Notes under the pieces: model-generated
The model's database searches: none
The model's input: only the letters and a program-made list of their open reading frames with translations
What the model was told of the DNA's origin: nothing
Assembly: GCA_017521925.1 (NCBI GenBank)
Contig: JAFXBG010000021.1
Coordinates: 1-64,000, forward strand
Source: Clostridia bacterium
GTDB lineage: Bacteria; Bacillota; Clostridia; Oscillospirales; Acutalibacteraceae
DNA length: 64,000 nt
Direction of reading: 5' to 3'
Position numbers and translations under genes: made by a program
Part shown: one piece after another, positions 1-7,718 of the stretch
How positions within the stretch are numbered: the first letter of the stretch is position 1
How the letters are laid out: each line of letters begins with the position of its first letter

Positions 1-112
1 ACCCTTTTGCAATTTTGCTAAGAATTTGATAAAAATGCAAATTCCATCAGCATAATTGCAGAAATGCTCTTATATTGACTTAGTTTGGCGACTATCGGAG
101 TTTGCGTTTTTT

Positions 113-142
113 GTGCGGTTACTTCGGTAGCCGCACTTTTTT
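113..142 (+). terminator. Rho-independent terminator
   Basis: A GTGCGGTTAC / GGTAGCCGCAC hairpin with a TTC loop is followed by six T. It ends 18 nt before the first gene. It either ends a gene to the left of the window or attenuates the DUF1292 gene. No other feature is seen in 1-160. Confidence 0.75.
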
Positions 143-160
143 ATTATTAGGGGGTTACAT

Positions 161-706
161 ATGGATATTTTTAATATAGTGGCAGGGGCTTGTTCTATCA
201 TTGGATTGATAGTTGCAGTAATTGCTCTTCGTGCGGTATCTCAAATTAGGGCAGAAAAAGGCTCAACTATTATTTCCGGCAAAGGAAACACAGTATATCA
301 AAACAATCCTACGACGATAATTGATCCTATGGCATTTCTGCTTGCTTTGGAAAAAGAAAAGCAAGTGTCGAGAGAATCTCTTGAGAATAAAGAAAACGAG
401 AGTATGACATTTACTGTAGTAGCAGACGATGGGAAGATAACCAAATGTGAAGTCCTGTTTACATTTGAGTCGGAGGAAAACGGCAACAACTATATTGTTT
501 ATACAGATAATACAACGGATGAAGATGGTAATACTCGAGTTTATGCTTCAATTTATACTCCCGATGTAGATGAGACCAAACTACTACCTATTAAAACTGA
601 ACGAGAATGGTCGATGATTGAAATCATTCTCGATGAATTGCAACGGGATCTTGATGAGTCAACTATTCAAAAAAGAATAGATGAGCGTTTGGAAAATCTA
701 AAATAA
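161..706 (+). CDS. Membrane-anchored DUF1292 (YrzB-like) protein
   Basis: This 181-residue protein has unknown function. Residues 5-25 form one hydrophobic segment, followed by a short polar linker. From about residue 82 there is a DUF1292-like domain: an acidic start, LFTFESEENGNNYIVYTDN, then YTPDVDETKLLPI and a final acidic helix. Free-standing DUF1292 proteins of Clostridia and Bacilli are usually around 90-110 residues and soluble, so the N-terminal membrane segment is an addition. The start is set by GGGGG 7 nt upstream. It sits 15 nt before the acyl-CoA synthetase gene and is probably cotranscribed with it. Both lie inside the presumed integrated element. Confidence 0.75.
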   Translation: MDIFNIVAGACSIIGLIVAVIALRAVSQIRAEKGSTIISGKGNTVYQNNPTTIIDPMAFLLALEKEKQVSRESLENKENESMTFTVVADDGKITKCEVLFTFESEENGNNYIVYTDNTTDEDGNTRVYASIYTPDVDETKLLPIKTEREWSMIEIILDELQRDLDESTIQKRIDERLENLK

Positions 707-721
707 AGGGGAGATAAAACT

Positions 722-2452
722 ATGCCAACAGAAAAGAAACTGACGGGTTATCCGTCTATTGATAAACCTTGGTTGAAATACTATCCCGACGAGGTAATAA
801 ACGCTGAATTACCGTGCGGTACGATATATGAATACCTTATGGAAAACAACAAGGATTTTCCGAAAGATACTGCACTGATTTACTTTGGAAAAAACATTAC
901 ATACGGCGAACTGTTCGAGAAGATTGATCGTACTGCAAAAGCACTTACTTCTGTAGGCGTCAAAGCGAATGATATTGTTACAGTTGCTCTGCCGACAATT
1001 CCCGAAGCATTATATCTTGTATATGCAATTAACAAACTTGGTGCAGTTGCTAACATGATCCACCCGCTTGCCGGTGAAAACGAAATTGTCAATTATCTTA
1101 ACGAAGTAAAAGCAACACATTTCTTTATGTTCTATGGTACATACGAAATTGTCAAAAACGCTTTGGATAAGACCTATGTTAAAACCGGTGTTGTTATTTC
1201 TGCAGCTGAATCATTGCCGTTTGGTATTAAGCAACTATATAAACTCAAAACAAAAGAAAAATCGTCCTTTGAGAATTCCGCGCTTATTTGCTGGAATGAG
1301 TTTCTAAAGCAAGGCAAAAGTGCAACTATCCCCACGTACAAGAAGGAACCCAATACACCCGCTATCATTTCTCATACTGGAGGCACAACAGGAGAACCGA
1401 AAGGTGTTGTTCTCTCCGATGTAAGCACAAACACTCTAATCTGGGAAATTGGCTGCAATCTTCCTCACGAACGCCAAGAAATTATGATGCCGGTACTCCC
1501 TCCATTTGTGAATTACAGTTTGGTGAACTGTATGTTAGAACCGTTGGCATTTGGCTTTAAGGTTGTTATGATTCCGAAATATGAGCCGGATAAGTTTGAT
1601 GAGTATGTCAACAAATATCATCCGAATCATATCAACTCCATTCCTGCTTATTGGGAAGCATTGCTTACCAATGATCGCATGAAAACAACCGACTGTTCTT
1701 GCCTGTGCCACCTTTTCTACGGCGGAGAAGGAATGAATGAAAAGATTGAAGAGAGTGTCAACGAGCTACTTCTCTCCCGAGGAGCAAAGTATAAACTTGC
1801 TAAGGGCCTCGGCTCCACTGAAATGGTGAGTGCCGCAACCGCCGCTTATCAGGACTGCAATTTGCTTGGCAGTGTTGGTATTCCCCTGGTAAAGGTAAAC
1901 TGCAAGATCGTCGATCCCGATACTGGAAAAGAACTCCCCTGTAATCAAGAGGGTGAAATTTGCTTCGCAGGTCCTCAGATGATGATTGGATATTACAAAA
2001 ACAAATCCGCAACGGATGACATTATTAAAATTCACGATGATGGGGAGCGTTGGCTCCATACCGGTGATCTTGGGTATTTGAATGAGGATGGTGTTCTCTT
2101 CGTCAGCGGTAGAATCAAGCGGATTATTATGACCAAGGGCAACGACGGTATCGTAACCAAGATGTTCCCTGACAGAATTGAAAAGGCGGTTATGGAACAT
2201 CCGGCAGTTGAACTTTGCTGTGCAATCGGTGTTGCAGACGATGTCCGTATCAACTATGCGAAGGTATATGTGGTCTTGGCAGAAGGTTATACGGCAGACA
2301 AGAATGTAACAAATGAGATTCTCACTATTTGCCACGAGAAACTGCCTGAGTATATGGTTCCGGAGGAGATTGTATATCGTAATGATCTACCCAGAACTGA
2401 CAGGGGCAAAGTTGATTACCGTGCACTCGAAAAAGAAGCAGAGAAGTTATAA
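722..2452 (+). CDS. AMP-binding acyl-CoA synthetase/ligase
   Basis: This 576-residue member of the ANL (acyl/aryl-CoA synthetase) superfamily would activate a carboxylic acid as acyl-AMP and pass it to CoA or a carrier. The substrate cannot be read from the sequence. The P-loop-like motif TGGTTGEPKG is near residue 218, an adenine-binding GLGSTE segment near 362, the ERWLHTGDLGY motif near 440, and the catalytic Lys of LPRTDRGKVDYRAL lies near the C-terminus. Length is normal for a stand-alone enzyme and no carrier domain is attached. AAGGGGAG lies 9-10 nt upstream of the ATG. It is the last gene before the putative attR. Confidence 0.9.
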   Translation: MPTEKKLTGYPSIDKPWLKYYPDEVINAELPCGTIYEYLMENNKDFPKDTALIYFGKNITYGELFEKIDRTAKALTSVGVKANDIVTVALPTIPEALYLVYAINKLGAVANMIHPLAGENEIVNYLNEVKATHFFMFYGTYEIVKNALDKTYVKTGVVISAAESLPFGIKQLYKLKTKEKSSFENSALICWNEFLKQGKSATIPTYKKEPNTPAIISHTGGTTGEPKGVVLSDVSTNTLIWEIGCNLPHERQEIMMPVLPPFVNYSLVNCMLEPLAFGFKVVMIPKYEPDKFDEYVNKYHPNHINSIPAYWEALLTNDRMKTTDCSCLCHLFYGGEGMNEKIEESVNELLLSRGAKYKLAKGLGSTEMVSAATAAYQDCNLLGSVGIPLVKVNCKIVDPDTGKELPCNQEGEICFAGPQMMIGYYKNKSATDDIIKIHDDGERWLHTGDLGYLNEDGVLFVSGRIKRIIMTKGNDGIVTKMFPDRIEKAVMEHPAVELCCAIGVADDVRINYAKVYVVLAEGYTADKNVTNEILTICHEKLPEYMVPEEIVYRNDLPRTDRGKVDYRALEKEAEKL

Positions 2453-2466
2453 AAAGGTATTGGTGA

Positions 2467-2581
2467 TAACGCCGTAACATTTCATACGACTATTATCTCT
2501 ACCCCAAATTCACTTTATTTGCTAATTGCTTGCTAATGGGACAATGTAAAGCGGCATAAAATCAGCGGTAACGCCGTAACA
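2467..2581 (+). repeat. Two short direct-repeat pairs, possible integrase arm sites
   Basis: TAACGCCGTAACA occurs exactly at 2467-2479 and again at 2569-2581. Between them TTGCTAAT occurs at 2519-2526 and 2530-2537. Paired short direct repeats inside the end of a tRNA-integrated element are typical of tyrosine-integrase arm-type sites. That role is an inference. Confidence 0.45.
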
Positions 2582-2597
2582 CAAGATAATACTTTAA

Positions 2598-2631
2598 CCT
2601 AAAAATCCCCTGATAGCAGGGGATTTTTAGG
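2598..2631. terminator. Bidirectional terminator-like palindrome
   Basis: The perfect 13-bp inverted repeat CCTAAAAATCCCC / GGGGATTTTTAGG has an 8-nt loop and T-runs on both strands. It lies between the acyl-CoA synthetase gene and the tRNA remnant. Confidence 0.8.
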
Positions 2632-2683
2632 TATTACAAGGGATGCGAAAGAGATTTTCCTCGATATCTCCTAAGATTTAGAT

Positions 2684-2711
2684 GTGAGTTCGATTCTCGC
2701 AGGGGGTGCCA
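2684..2711 (+). pseudogene. tRNA 3'-end remnant (putative attR)
   Basis: The T-arm GTGAG-TTCGATT-CTCGC is followed by a 7-nt acceptor strand AGGGGGT, a discriminator G and CCA. No matching 5' acceptor, D-arm or anticodon arm is found in the preceding 100 nt, so this is a fragment. The isoacceptor cannot be assigned; none of the four intact tRNAs in the window ends with this sequence. Confidence 0.65.
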
Positions 2712-2742
2712 ATATAAACACATTTTATTGTGTGCTAAAGAT

Positions 2743-2775
2743 AACCGAGTTTTTTATAAACTCGGTTTATTTATT
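2743..2775 (+). terminator. Terminator upstream of the polysaccharide operon
   Basis: The 10-bp stem AACCGAGTTT / AAACTCGGTT is followed by a T-rich tract. It would have ended transcription of the original tRNA gene at this locus and insulates the downstream operon. Confidence 0.75.
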
Positions 2776-2788
2776 TTCTAAATGTATG

Positions 2789-2817
2789 TTGCAATATTTG
2801 TCTAGCCGTGCTATAAT
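2789..2817 (+). promoter_or_regulatory. Sigma-A promoter of the polysaccharide operon
   Basis: TTGCAA (2789-2794), a 17-nt spacer and TATAAT (2812-2817) lie 85 nt before the first gene of the locus. Confidence 0.8.
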
Positions 2818-2902
2818 AAAATGGAAAATGGAATAATTGTTTGTTGATAACGAACAATTAAGGGTTTTTTGAAAATAGTTTAAAGGGGGCGACTGCATTT
2901 AA

Positions 2903-3604
2903 ATGGAAATTAAAGATAAAATATTGCTAAATGCACCCCGAATTGATGCAGGTAATGCTGTAGAAGAACATAGAACTACAGTCGACCTGAACAATAAACC
3001 TGTATATGATTTTTTCAAGAGATTTTTTGATATTCTGTGTTCTTTACTCGGTTTGATTGTTTTAGCTATTCCTCTTTTGATTGTAATGTTAATTGTAGTT
3101 ATTGATAGTCCTGGTGCTCCTCCAATCTACGTTCAGGAGCGTGTGGGTAAGAATGGACGCAGATTCAAGTTCTATAAATTTCGTTCTATGATTCCTGACG
3201 CAGAGCAAATGCTGGATCAGTTACTTGAAAAAAACGAGATGGATGGTCCTGCTTTTAAAATTAAGGACGACCCCAGAATTACGCGGTTTGGCCGCATTAT
3301 CCGAAAGACCAGTATAGATGAATTACCTCAACTCTGGAATATTCTTAAAGGCGATATGAGTTTGGTAGGACCTCGTCCTCCGTTACCTCGCGAAGTAGAA
3401 TTATACACTGAACATCAGTATCAAAGATTATCTGTAACACCTGGGCTTACCTGTTATTGGCAGATACAGCCTAAAAGAAATAACCTGACTTTTGATGAAT
3501 GGTTATTATTCGATTTGAAATACATATCTGAAAGAAGCTTTAGGACAGATTTAAAGATTATTTTTAAAACTGTAGGTGCCGTGTTCGGATTGGAGGGCAT
3601 ATAG
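2903..3604 (+). CDS. Polyprenyl-phosphate sugar-1-phosphate transferase
   Basis: This 233-residue initiating enzyme would transfer sugar-1-phosphate from a nucleotide sugar to undecaprenyl phosphate at the membrane, starting repeat-unit synthesis. It has only the short catalytic form of the WcaJ/PglC family: a polar N-terminus, one membrane helix around residues 47-68 (after KRFFDILCSLLGL), the VQERVGKNGRRFKFYKFRSM motif, DPRITRFGR, TSIDELPQLWNILKGDMSLVG with the RPP motif, and TPGLTCYWQI. The long N-terminal domain of WbaP-type enzymes is absent. It is the first gene of the operon and overlaps the next gene by one base. A GGGGG ribosome site is 13 nt upstream, slightly far. Confidence 0.93.
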   Translation: MEIKDKILLNAPRIDAGNAVEEHRTTVDLNNKPVYDFFKRFFDILCSLLGLIVLAIPLLIVMLIVVIDSPGAPPIYVQERVGKNGRRFKFYKFRSMIPDAEQMLDQLLEKNEMDGPAFKIKDDPRITRFGRIIRKTSIDELPQLWNILKGDMSLVGPRPPLPREVELYTEHQYQRLSVTPGLTCYWQIQPKRNNLTFDEWLLFDLKYISERSFRTDLKIIFKTVGAVFGLEGI

Positions 3605-4749
3605 TGCCGAAAGTAAAAGAAAAGAAGCTTAGAATTGCTATGCTTGGGCACAAGAGAATTCCCTCACGAGAAGGCGGAGTTGAAATTGTTGTTGAAGAGC
3701 TGGCAAAGAGAATGTCAAAGCTTGGATTTGACGTTACCTGCTTTAACAGACGCGGACATCACGTCGGCGGTGTAGCTTTTGATGAAAAAACCGCAAATGA
3801 ATATTGCGGAGTAAAACTTAAGAATGTCTGGACACTTGATAAAAAAGGTCTTGCGGCAATGACTTCATCATTTTCAGCGGCATTTTGTGTTGCTTTCGGA
3901 AGATATGATGTTGTTCATTTCCATGCAGAAGGCCCCTGTGCTATGATGTGGCTTCCAAAGCTTTTTGGAAAGAAATGTATTGCTACTATCCACGGTTTGG
4001 ATCATCAGAGAGCCAAATGGGGTAAGTTTGCATCTTGGTATATACGTACCGGCGAAAAGTGTGCTGTGCGTTTTGCTGATGATATCATAGTTCTCAGTGA
4101 TAATGTAAAACAGTATTTTAAAGAAACATACAACCGTGACACAGTGTTTATTCCTAACGGAGTACTTCCTGCTCAGTGTAAAGAAGCAGATGAAATAACT
4201 GAACACTACAAAATTCATAAAGATGATTATATCCTTTTTTTAGGAAGGTTGGTTCCGGAAAAGGGAGTTAAATATCTTATACAGGCTTATAAAGAGCTTA
4301 ACACCGATAAAAAGCTTGTTATAGCCGGCGGCACATCTGACAGCAGTGATTATTTGGAAGAACTGAAAAAACTGGCTGCTGATGACCCTAAAATTATTTT
4401 TACTGGTTTTGTGCAAGGTAAAATTCTTGAAGAGCTTTACAGTAATGCATATATTTATGTTTTACCCTCTGACCTTGAGGGGATGCCTTTAAGTTTGCTT
4501 GAAGCAATGAGTTACGGCAATTGTTGCCTGACTTCAGATATTCCTGAATGTGCAAGTGTTCTTGGTGAACACGGACTTACATTTCTAAAAGGTAATGCAC
4601 AGAGTTTGGCGGACACACTTCAGCAACTTTGTGATTCTCCGCAGTTGGTTCAGGAATTTAAAGAACAAGCAGCAGATTATATTTACAGCAAGTATAACTG
4701 GGATGACGTTACCAAAGATACATTAAAATTATATGGGATAACAGATTAA
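3604..4749 (+). CDS. GT4-family glycosyltransferase
   Basis: This 381-residue GT-B enzyme should add the next sugar to the lipid-linked intermediate at the cytoplasmic face. The N-terminal half has the GHKRIPSREGGVEIVVEEL motif seen in DUF1972-type GT4 enzymes and HFHAEGPCA. The C-terminal half has LFLGRLVPEKG and the donor-binding EX7E region (SDLEGMPLSLLEAMSYG). It starts at a GTG whose first base is the last base of the upstream TAG, with GGAGGG just before it, so translational coupling is likely. Donor and acceptor sugars cannot be deduced. Confidence 0.92.
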   Translation: MPKVKEKKLRIAMLGHKRIPSREGGVEIVVEELAKRMSKLGFDVTCFNRRGHHVGGVAFDEKTANEYCGVKLKNVWTLDKKGLAAMTSSFSAAFCVAFGRYDVVHFHAEGPCAMMWLPKLFGKKCIATIHGLDHQRAKWGKFASWYIRTGEKCAVRFADDIIVLSDNVKQYFKETYNRDTVFIPNGVLPAQCKEADEITEHYKIHKDDYILFLGRLVPEKGVKYLIQAYKELNTDKKLVIAGGTSDSSDYLEELKKLAADDPKIIFTGFVQGKILEELYSNAYIYVLPSDLEGMPLSLLEAMSYGNCCLTSDIPECASVLGEHGLTFLKGNAQSLADTLQQLCDSPQLVQEFKEQAADYIYSKYNWDDVTKDTLKLYGITD

Positions 4750-4756
4750 GGATAGG

Positions 4757-5866
4757 ATGGGTGAGATGATACGGATTCTTCATTGCGTTAATAATATGCA
4801 TAGAGCAGGACTAGAAACTATGATAATGAATTATTATCGTAACATTGACAGAACTCGTATACAGTTTGATTTTTTAACCCATCGTCCCGATCACTCTGAT
4901 TATGATGATGAAATAATTTCTCTGGGCGGTAAAATTTATCACGCCCCTAGATTATATCCTCATCATTATCCCGCGTATTTTCGATATATGAAGGACTTTT
5001 TTCAGGAGCATCCTGAATATAAAATTCTCCATTCCCACATAGATTCTATGAGCTATCTGCCGTTACTTACCGCGAAGAAGGCAGGTGTACCTGTAAGAAT
5101 TGCACATAGCCATAGTACAGGTATCGACCGTGATTTAAAATATCCCTTAAAACAGTATTTCCGACATCAGCTTGGCAGGGTTACAACTCATGCCTTTTCC
5201 TGCGGCAAAGAGGCAGGCGAATTTTTATTCCGAGGCAAGGATTTTACTGTTGTGCCCAATGCAGTTGATCCCATAGAGTTTCATTTTTCTGCTGAGATGA
5301 GGCAGAAAAAAAGAGAAGAACTGGGACTTTCAGATAAGTTTATTATTGGCCACGTAGGCAGAATGTGTTATCCCAAAAACCACGAATTTCTTTTCAGCTT
5401 GTTGTCAGAACTTTTAAACAAGCGTCCTGAAGCTGTTTTGCTTTTGGTTGGTACAGGTGAAAAAGAGCAGGAATTAAAAGAAAAAGCTGATTTCCTCGGG
5501 CTTTCTTCCTCTGTTATCTTTTTAGGTAACCGCGGTGATGTGAACGAGTTGTATCAGGCAATGGATATTTTCGTTTTACCTTCTTTTTTTGAGGGTATAC
5601 CCGTGGTTGGTATAGAGGCTCAGTTTGCAGGTTTGCCTTGTTTGTTTTCAGAGGGTGTGCCTGAGGAAGTGTGCTTCAGTAAAACTTGTCGCTTTCAAAG
5701 CCTTGATCAGCCTGTTTCAGTATGGGCAGATGATGTGTTTTCTCTGGCTGATAGTGCAAATCGTAACGAAATACCGGAGTATTCAACATATGATGTCAGA
5801 GCAGCGGCTGTAAACTTACAAAACTATTATGAGAATCTTCTTAAAAATGAAAGGGTAATTTGCTGA
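4757..5866 (+). CDS. GT4-family glycosyltransferase (EpsF-like)
   Basis: This 369-residue GT-B glycosyltransferase resembles Bacillus EpsF. The N-terminus ILHCVNNMHRAGLETMIMNY and FDFLTHR are typical of that group, followed by HSHIDSM and AHSHS acceptor-side motifs. The C-terminal domain has GHVGRMCYPKNH and the EX7E donor site in SFFEGIPVVGIEAQFAGLP. The start could be 4757 or the ATG at 4766; an AAGGATAGG site precedes both. The stop codon overlaps the start of the acyltransferase gene. Confidence 0.92.
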   Translation: MGEMIRILHCVNNMHRAGLETMIMNYYRNIDRTRIQFDFLTHRPDHSDYDDEIISLGGKIYHAPRLYPHHYPAYFRYMKDFFQEHPEYKILHSHIDSMSYLPLLTAKKAGVPVRIAHSHSTGIDRDLKYPLKQYFRHQLGRVTTHAFSCGKEAGEFLFRGKDFTVVPNAVDPIEFHFSAEMRQKKREELGLSDKFIIGHVGRMCYPKNHEFLFSLLSELLNKRPEAVLLLVGTGEKEQELKEKADFLGLSSSVIFLGNRGDVNELYQAMDIFVLPSFFEGIPVVGIEAQFAGLPCLFSEGVPEEVCFSKTCRFQSLDQPVSVWADDVFSLADSANRNEIPEYSTYDVRAAAVNLQNYYENLLKNERVIC

Positions 5867-6600
5867 TGCAGGTAATTAAAAAACTTTTAAGAAAGATTAT
5901 TTATAAAGAAGATGCTTCTTCTGAATCATTGCAACATTTTTTAAGAGAAAAAGGTGCTCAGATTGGTAAAGGTGTAATTATATACGCACCTAATAAAACT
6001 TTAATAGATAAAACTACTCCTTGGCTTCTTAAAATAGGGGATAATGTAAGAATAACGGAAGGTGTAAAAATACTTACTCATGATTATTCCTGGTCTGTTT
6101 TAAAATGTTATTCTTCTGACAATATTATTCCGGGTGAAATACTTGGTGCACAAAGTGCCGTAGAAATCGGTAATAATGTTTTTATCGGTATGAATGCTGT
6201 TATTACCAGAGGTGTTACCATAGGTGATAACGTAATTATCGGAGCAGGTAGTGTGGTTGCTAAGAACTGCGAATCCAACAGTGTTTATGCAGGTGTTCCT
6301 GCCAAAAGGATTATGAGTATAGAAGATTATTACAGCAAAAGAAAAAGCGCACAGTTTGAAGAAGCAAAAGATATTGCTGTCCGATATAAGAATACATTCG
6401 GTGTTGAACCGGATAAAGAGGTTTTCAATGAATATTTTATGCTGTTTTCTACTAAAGAAGAGGCTGATAGTATAAATCGATATAAAAAGCAAATGGAAAC
6501 TTCTATGAATTACGATGAGTGTGCCGAGTATATGCTTTCTCATAAGCCGATGTTTTCAAGCTATGAGGAGTTTTTAAAAGCTTGTTATAAAAAGGTTTAA
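5866..6600 (+). CDS. Hexapeptide-repeat O-acyltransferase
   Basis: This 244-residue left-handed beta-helix acyltransferase of the WcaF/LacA type probably acetylates a sugar of the repeat unit. Hexapeptide turns run from about residue 30 (IGKGVIIYAP, KIGDNVRITEG) through IGNNVFIGMNAVITRGVTIG and DNVIIGAGSVVAKNC to the typical end YAGVPAKRI. The catalytic His is probably in the LTHDYSW segment. About 90 residues after the helix are helical and not typical of small acetyltransferases. ATG 5866 was chosen over TTG 5860 because AAAGGG is about 11 nt upstream and the ATG shares its A with the preceding TGA. Confidence 0.88.
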   Translation: MQVIKKLLRKIIYKEDASSESLQHFLREKGAQIGKGVIIYAPNKTLIDKTTPWLLKIGDNVRITEGVKILTHDYSWSVLKCYSSDNIIPGEILGAQSAVEIGNNVFIGMNAVITRGVTIGDNVIIGAGSVVAKNCESNSVYAGVPAKRIMSIEDYYSKRKSAQFEEAKDIAVRYKNTFGVEPDKEVFNEYFMLFSTKEEADSINRYKKQMETSMNYDECAEYMLSHKPMFSSYEEFLKACYKKV

Positions 6601-6655
6601 TAATAAGAATCTTATGTGTTTGGCTTCTAAGGATTTTACATATTGAGGTAATATA

Positions 6656-7696
6656 ATGAATGAATTAGTGTCTGTTGTTGTTCCTGTATATAACGTAGAA
6701 AAATACCTAAATAGATGTATAAGCAGTATTGCTAATCAAACATATAAAAATCTTGAGATTATATTGGTGGACGACGGCTCACCCGATAATTGTCCGCAGA
6801 TTTGTGATGAATGGGCAGCTAAAGACATCAGAGTAAAAGTTATTCATAAGAAAAACCAAGGTCTTGGCTTGGCTCGCAATACCGGTATTGATAATGCAAC
6901 AGGTGACTATATTTGTTTTTTTGACAGCGATGATTCCATAGAGCCTGACACTATTGAAACTTGTGTTAATATAGCTCTTGAGCATAACGCAGAGCTTGTG
7001 GTTTTTGGTCACGATGATGTAACTCCTGATATGAAGTTGTTGGGTACACATATTCCTTGTCCGAAAAAGAATCTCTTTACAGCAGATGAGGTAAAAGAGG
7101 TATTACTTCCTTATTCCCTTTACAGCAACCTTGAGACAGGTGAAGACTGGAATATAGTTATGAGTGCATGGAATAAGCTGTATTCTATGAATATTATTAA
7201 AAAGTCAGGTTGGCGGTTTGCTTCTGAAAGAGAAATCATTTCCGAGGATTTCTATTCTTTAACAGAACTTTACGGTTATCTTGGCAGTGTATATATATTA
7301 GATAAAGCTTTTTATCATTATACAGTAAACAATGCCTCGCTATCTCGTTCTTATAGGCCTGATCGTTTTGAAAGAATCAAAGTTTTTTATGATGTAATGA
7401 ATTCTCTCAGTAAGCGAATGGGACTTTGTGATGTTTTGGATCAGTCAATCAAAGGTGTTACCTTTGGTCTGATTATCGGTACTATGAAAATTATCGTAGC
7501 ATCAGAGCTTAGTTTTAAGCAACGATGCAGTGAACTGAGAAAAATAGTTAAAGATAACTTTTTGCAAAATCTGGTAAGTGAAACAGAGTATTCCGGAGCC
7601 GGTTGGCAAAAGAAACTGCTATATAAAGCAACAAAAAATAAATTGGTTTTGCTTTGTTTTTTACTTGTGTATCTAAAAAATAAATGTGATGCCTGA
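6656..7696 (+). CDS. GT2-family glycosyltransferase
   Basis: This 346-residue GT-A enzyme opens with VSVVVPVYNVEKYLNRCISS, then ILVDDGSPDN, NQGLGLARNTGI and the metal-binding ICFFDSDDS, all standard GT2 motifs. It probably adds another sugar of the repeat unit. The C-terminal third, after a SEDFYSLTELYGYL segment, is helical. A TTGAGGTAAT ribosome site precedes the ATG. It ends 22 nt before the polymerase gene. Confidence 0.93.
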   Translation: MNELVSVVVPVYNVEKYLNRCISSIANQTYKNLEIILVDDGSPDNCPQICDEWAAKDIRVKVIHKKNQGLGLARNTGIDNATGDYICFFDSDDSIEPDTIETCVNIALEHNAELVVFGHDDVTPDMKLLGTHIPCPKKNLFTADEVKEVLLPYSLYSNLETGEDWNIVMSAWNKLYSMNIIKKSGWRFASEREIISEDFYSLTELYGYLGSVYILDKAFYHYTVNNASLSRSYRPDRFERIKVFYDVMNSLSKRMGLCDVLDQSIKGVTFGLIIGTMKIIVASELSFKQRCSELRKIVKDNFLQNLVSETEYSGAGWQKKLLYKATKNKLVLLCFLLVYLKNKCDA

Positions 7697-7718
7697 AAAC
7701 TACAGGAGTAGAGAATCA

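Larger units (their letters stand above)
1..2711. mobile_element. Right end of a probable tRNA-integrated element (partial)
   Basis: A tRNA 3'-end remnant at 2684-2711 has no 5' half. Site-specific integration into a tRNA 3' end typically leaves such a fragment at the far end of the element, followed by the original chromosomal flank. Here the flank is a terminator and the polysaccharide operon promoter. Short direct repeats just inside the remnant (2467-2581) look like integrase arm sites. No integrase lies in the window; it and the intact tRNA would be to the left. The element assignment is inferred and its left limit is unknown. Confidence 0.5.

Noticed and set aside
1766-2335. Minus-strand frame of 189 codons
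   Set aside because: It is antisense to the well-supported acyl-CoA synthetase gene, with no family resemblance.
2641-2711. Complete tRNA gene
   Set aside because: Only the T-arm, acceptor 3' strand and CCA are present; no matching 5' acceptor or anticodon arm could be found.
5625-5813. Plus-strand 62-codon frame inside the second GT4 gene
   Set aside because: Alternate-frame shadow of a clear glycosyltransferase.
7686-7718. GTG/ATG upstream starts for the Wzy-like gene
   Set aside because: They overlap the previous gene and lack a spaced ribosome site; the ATG at 7719 has AGGAG at a good distance.
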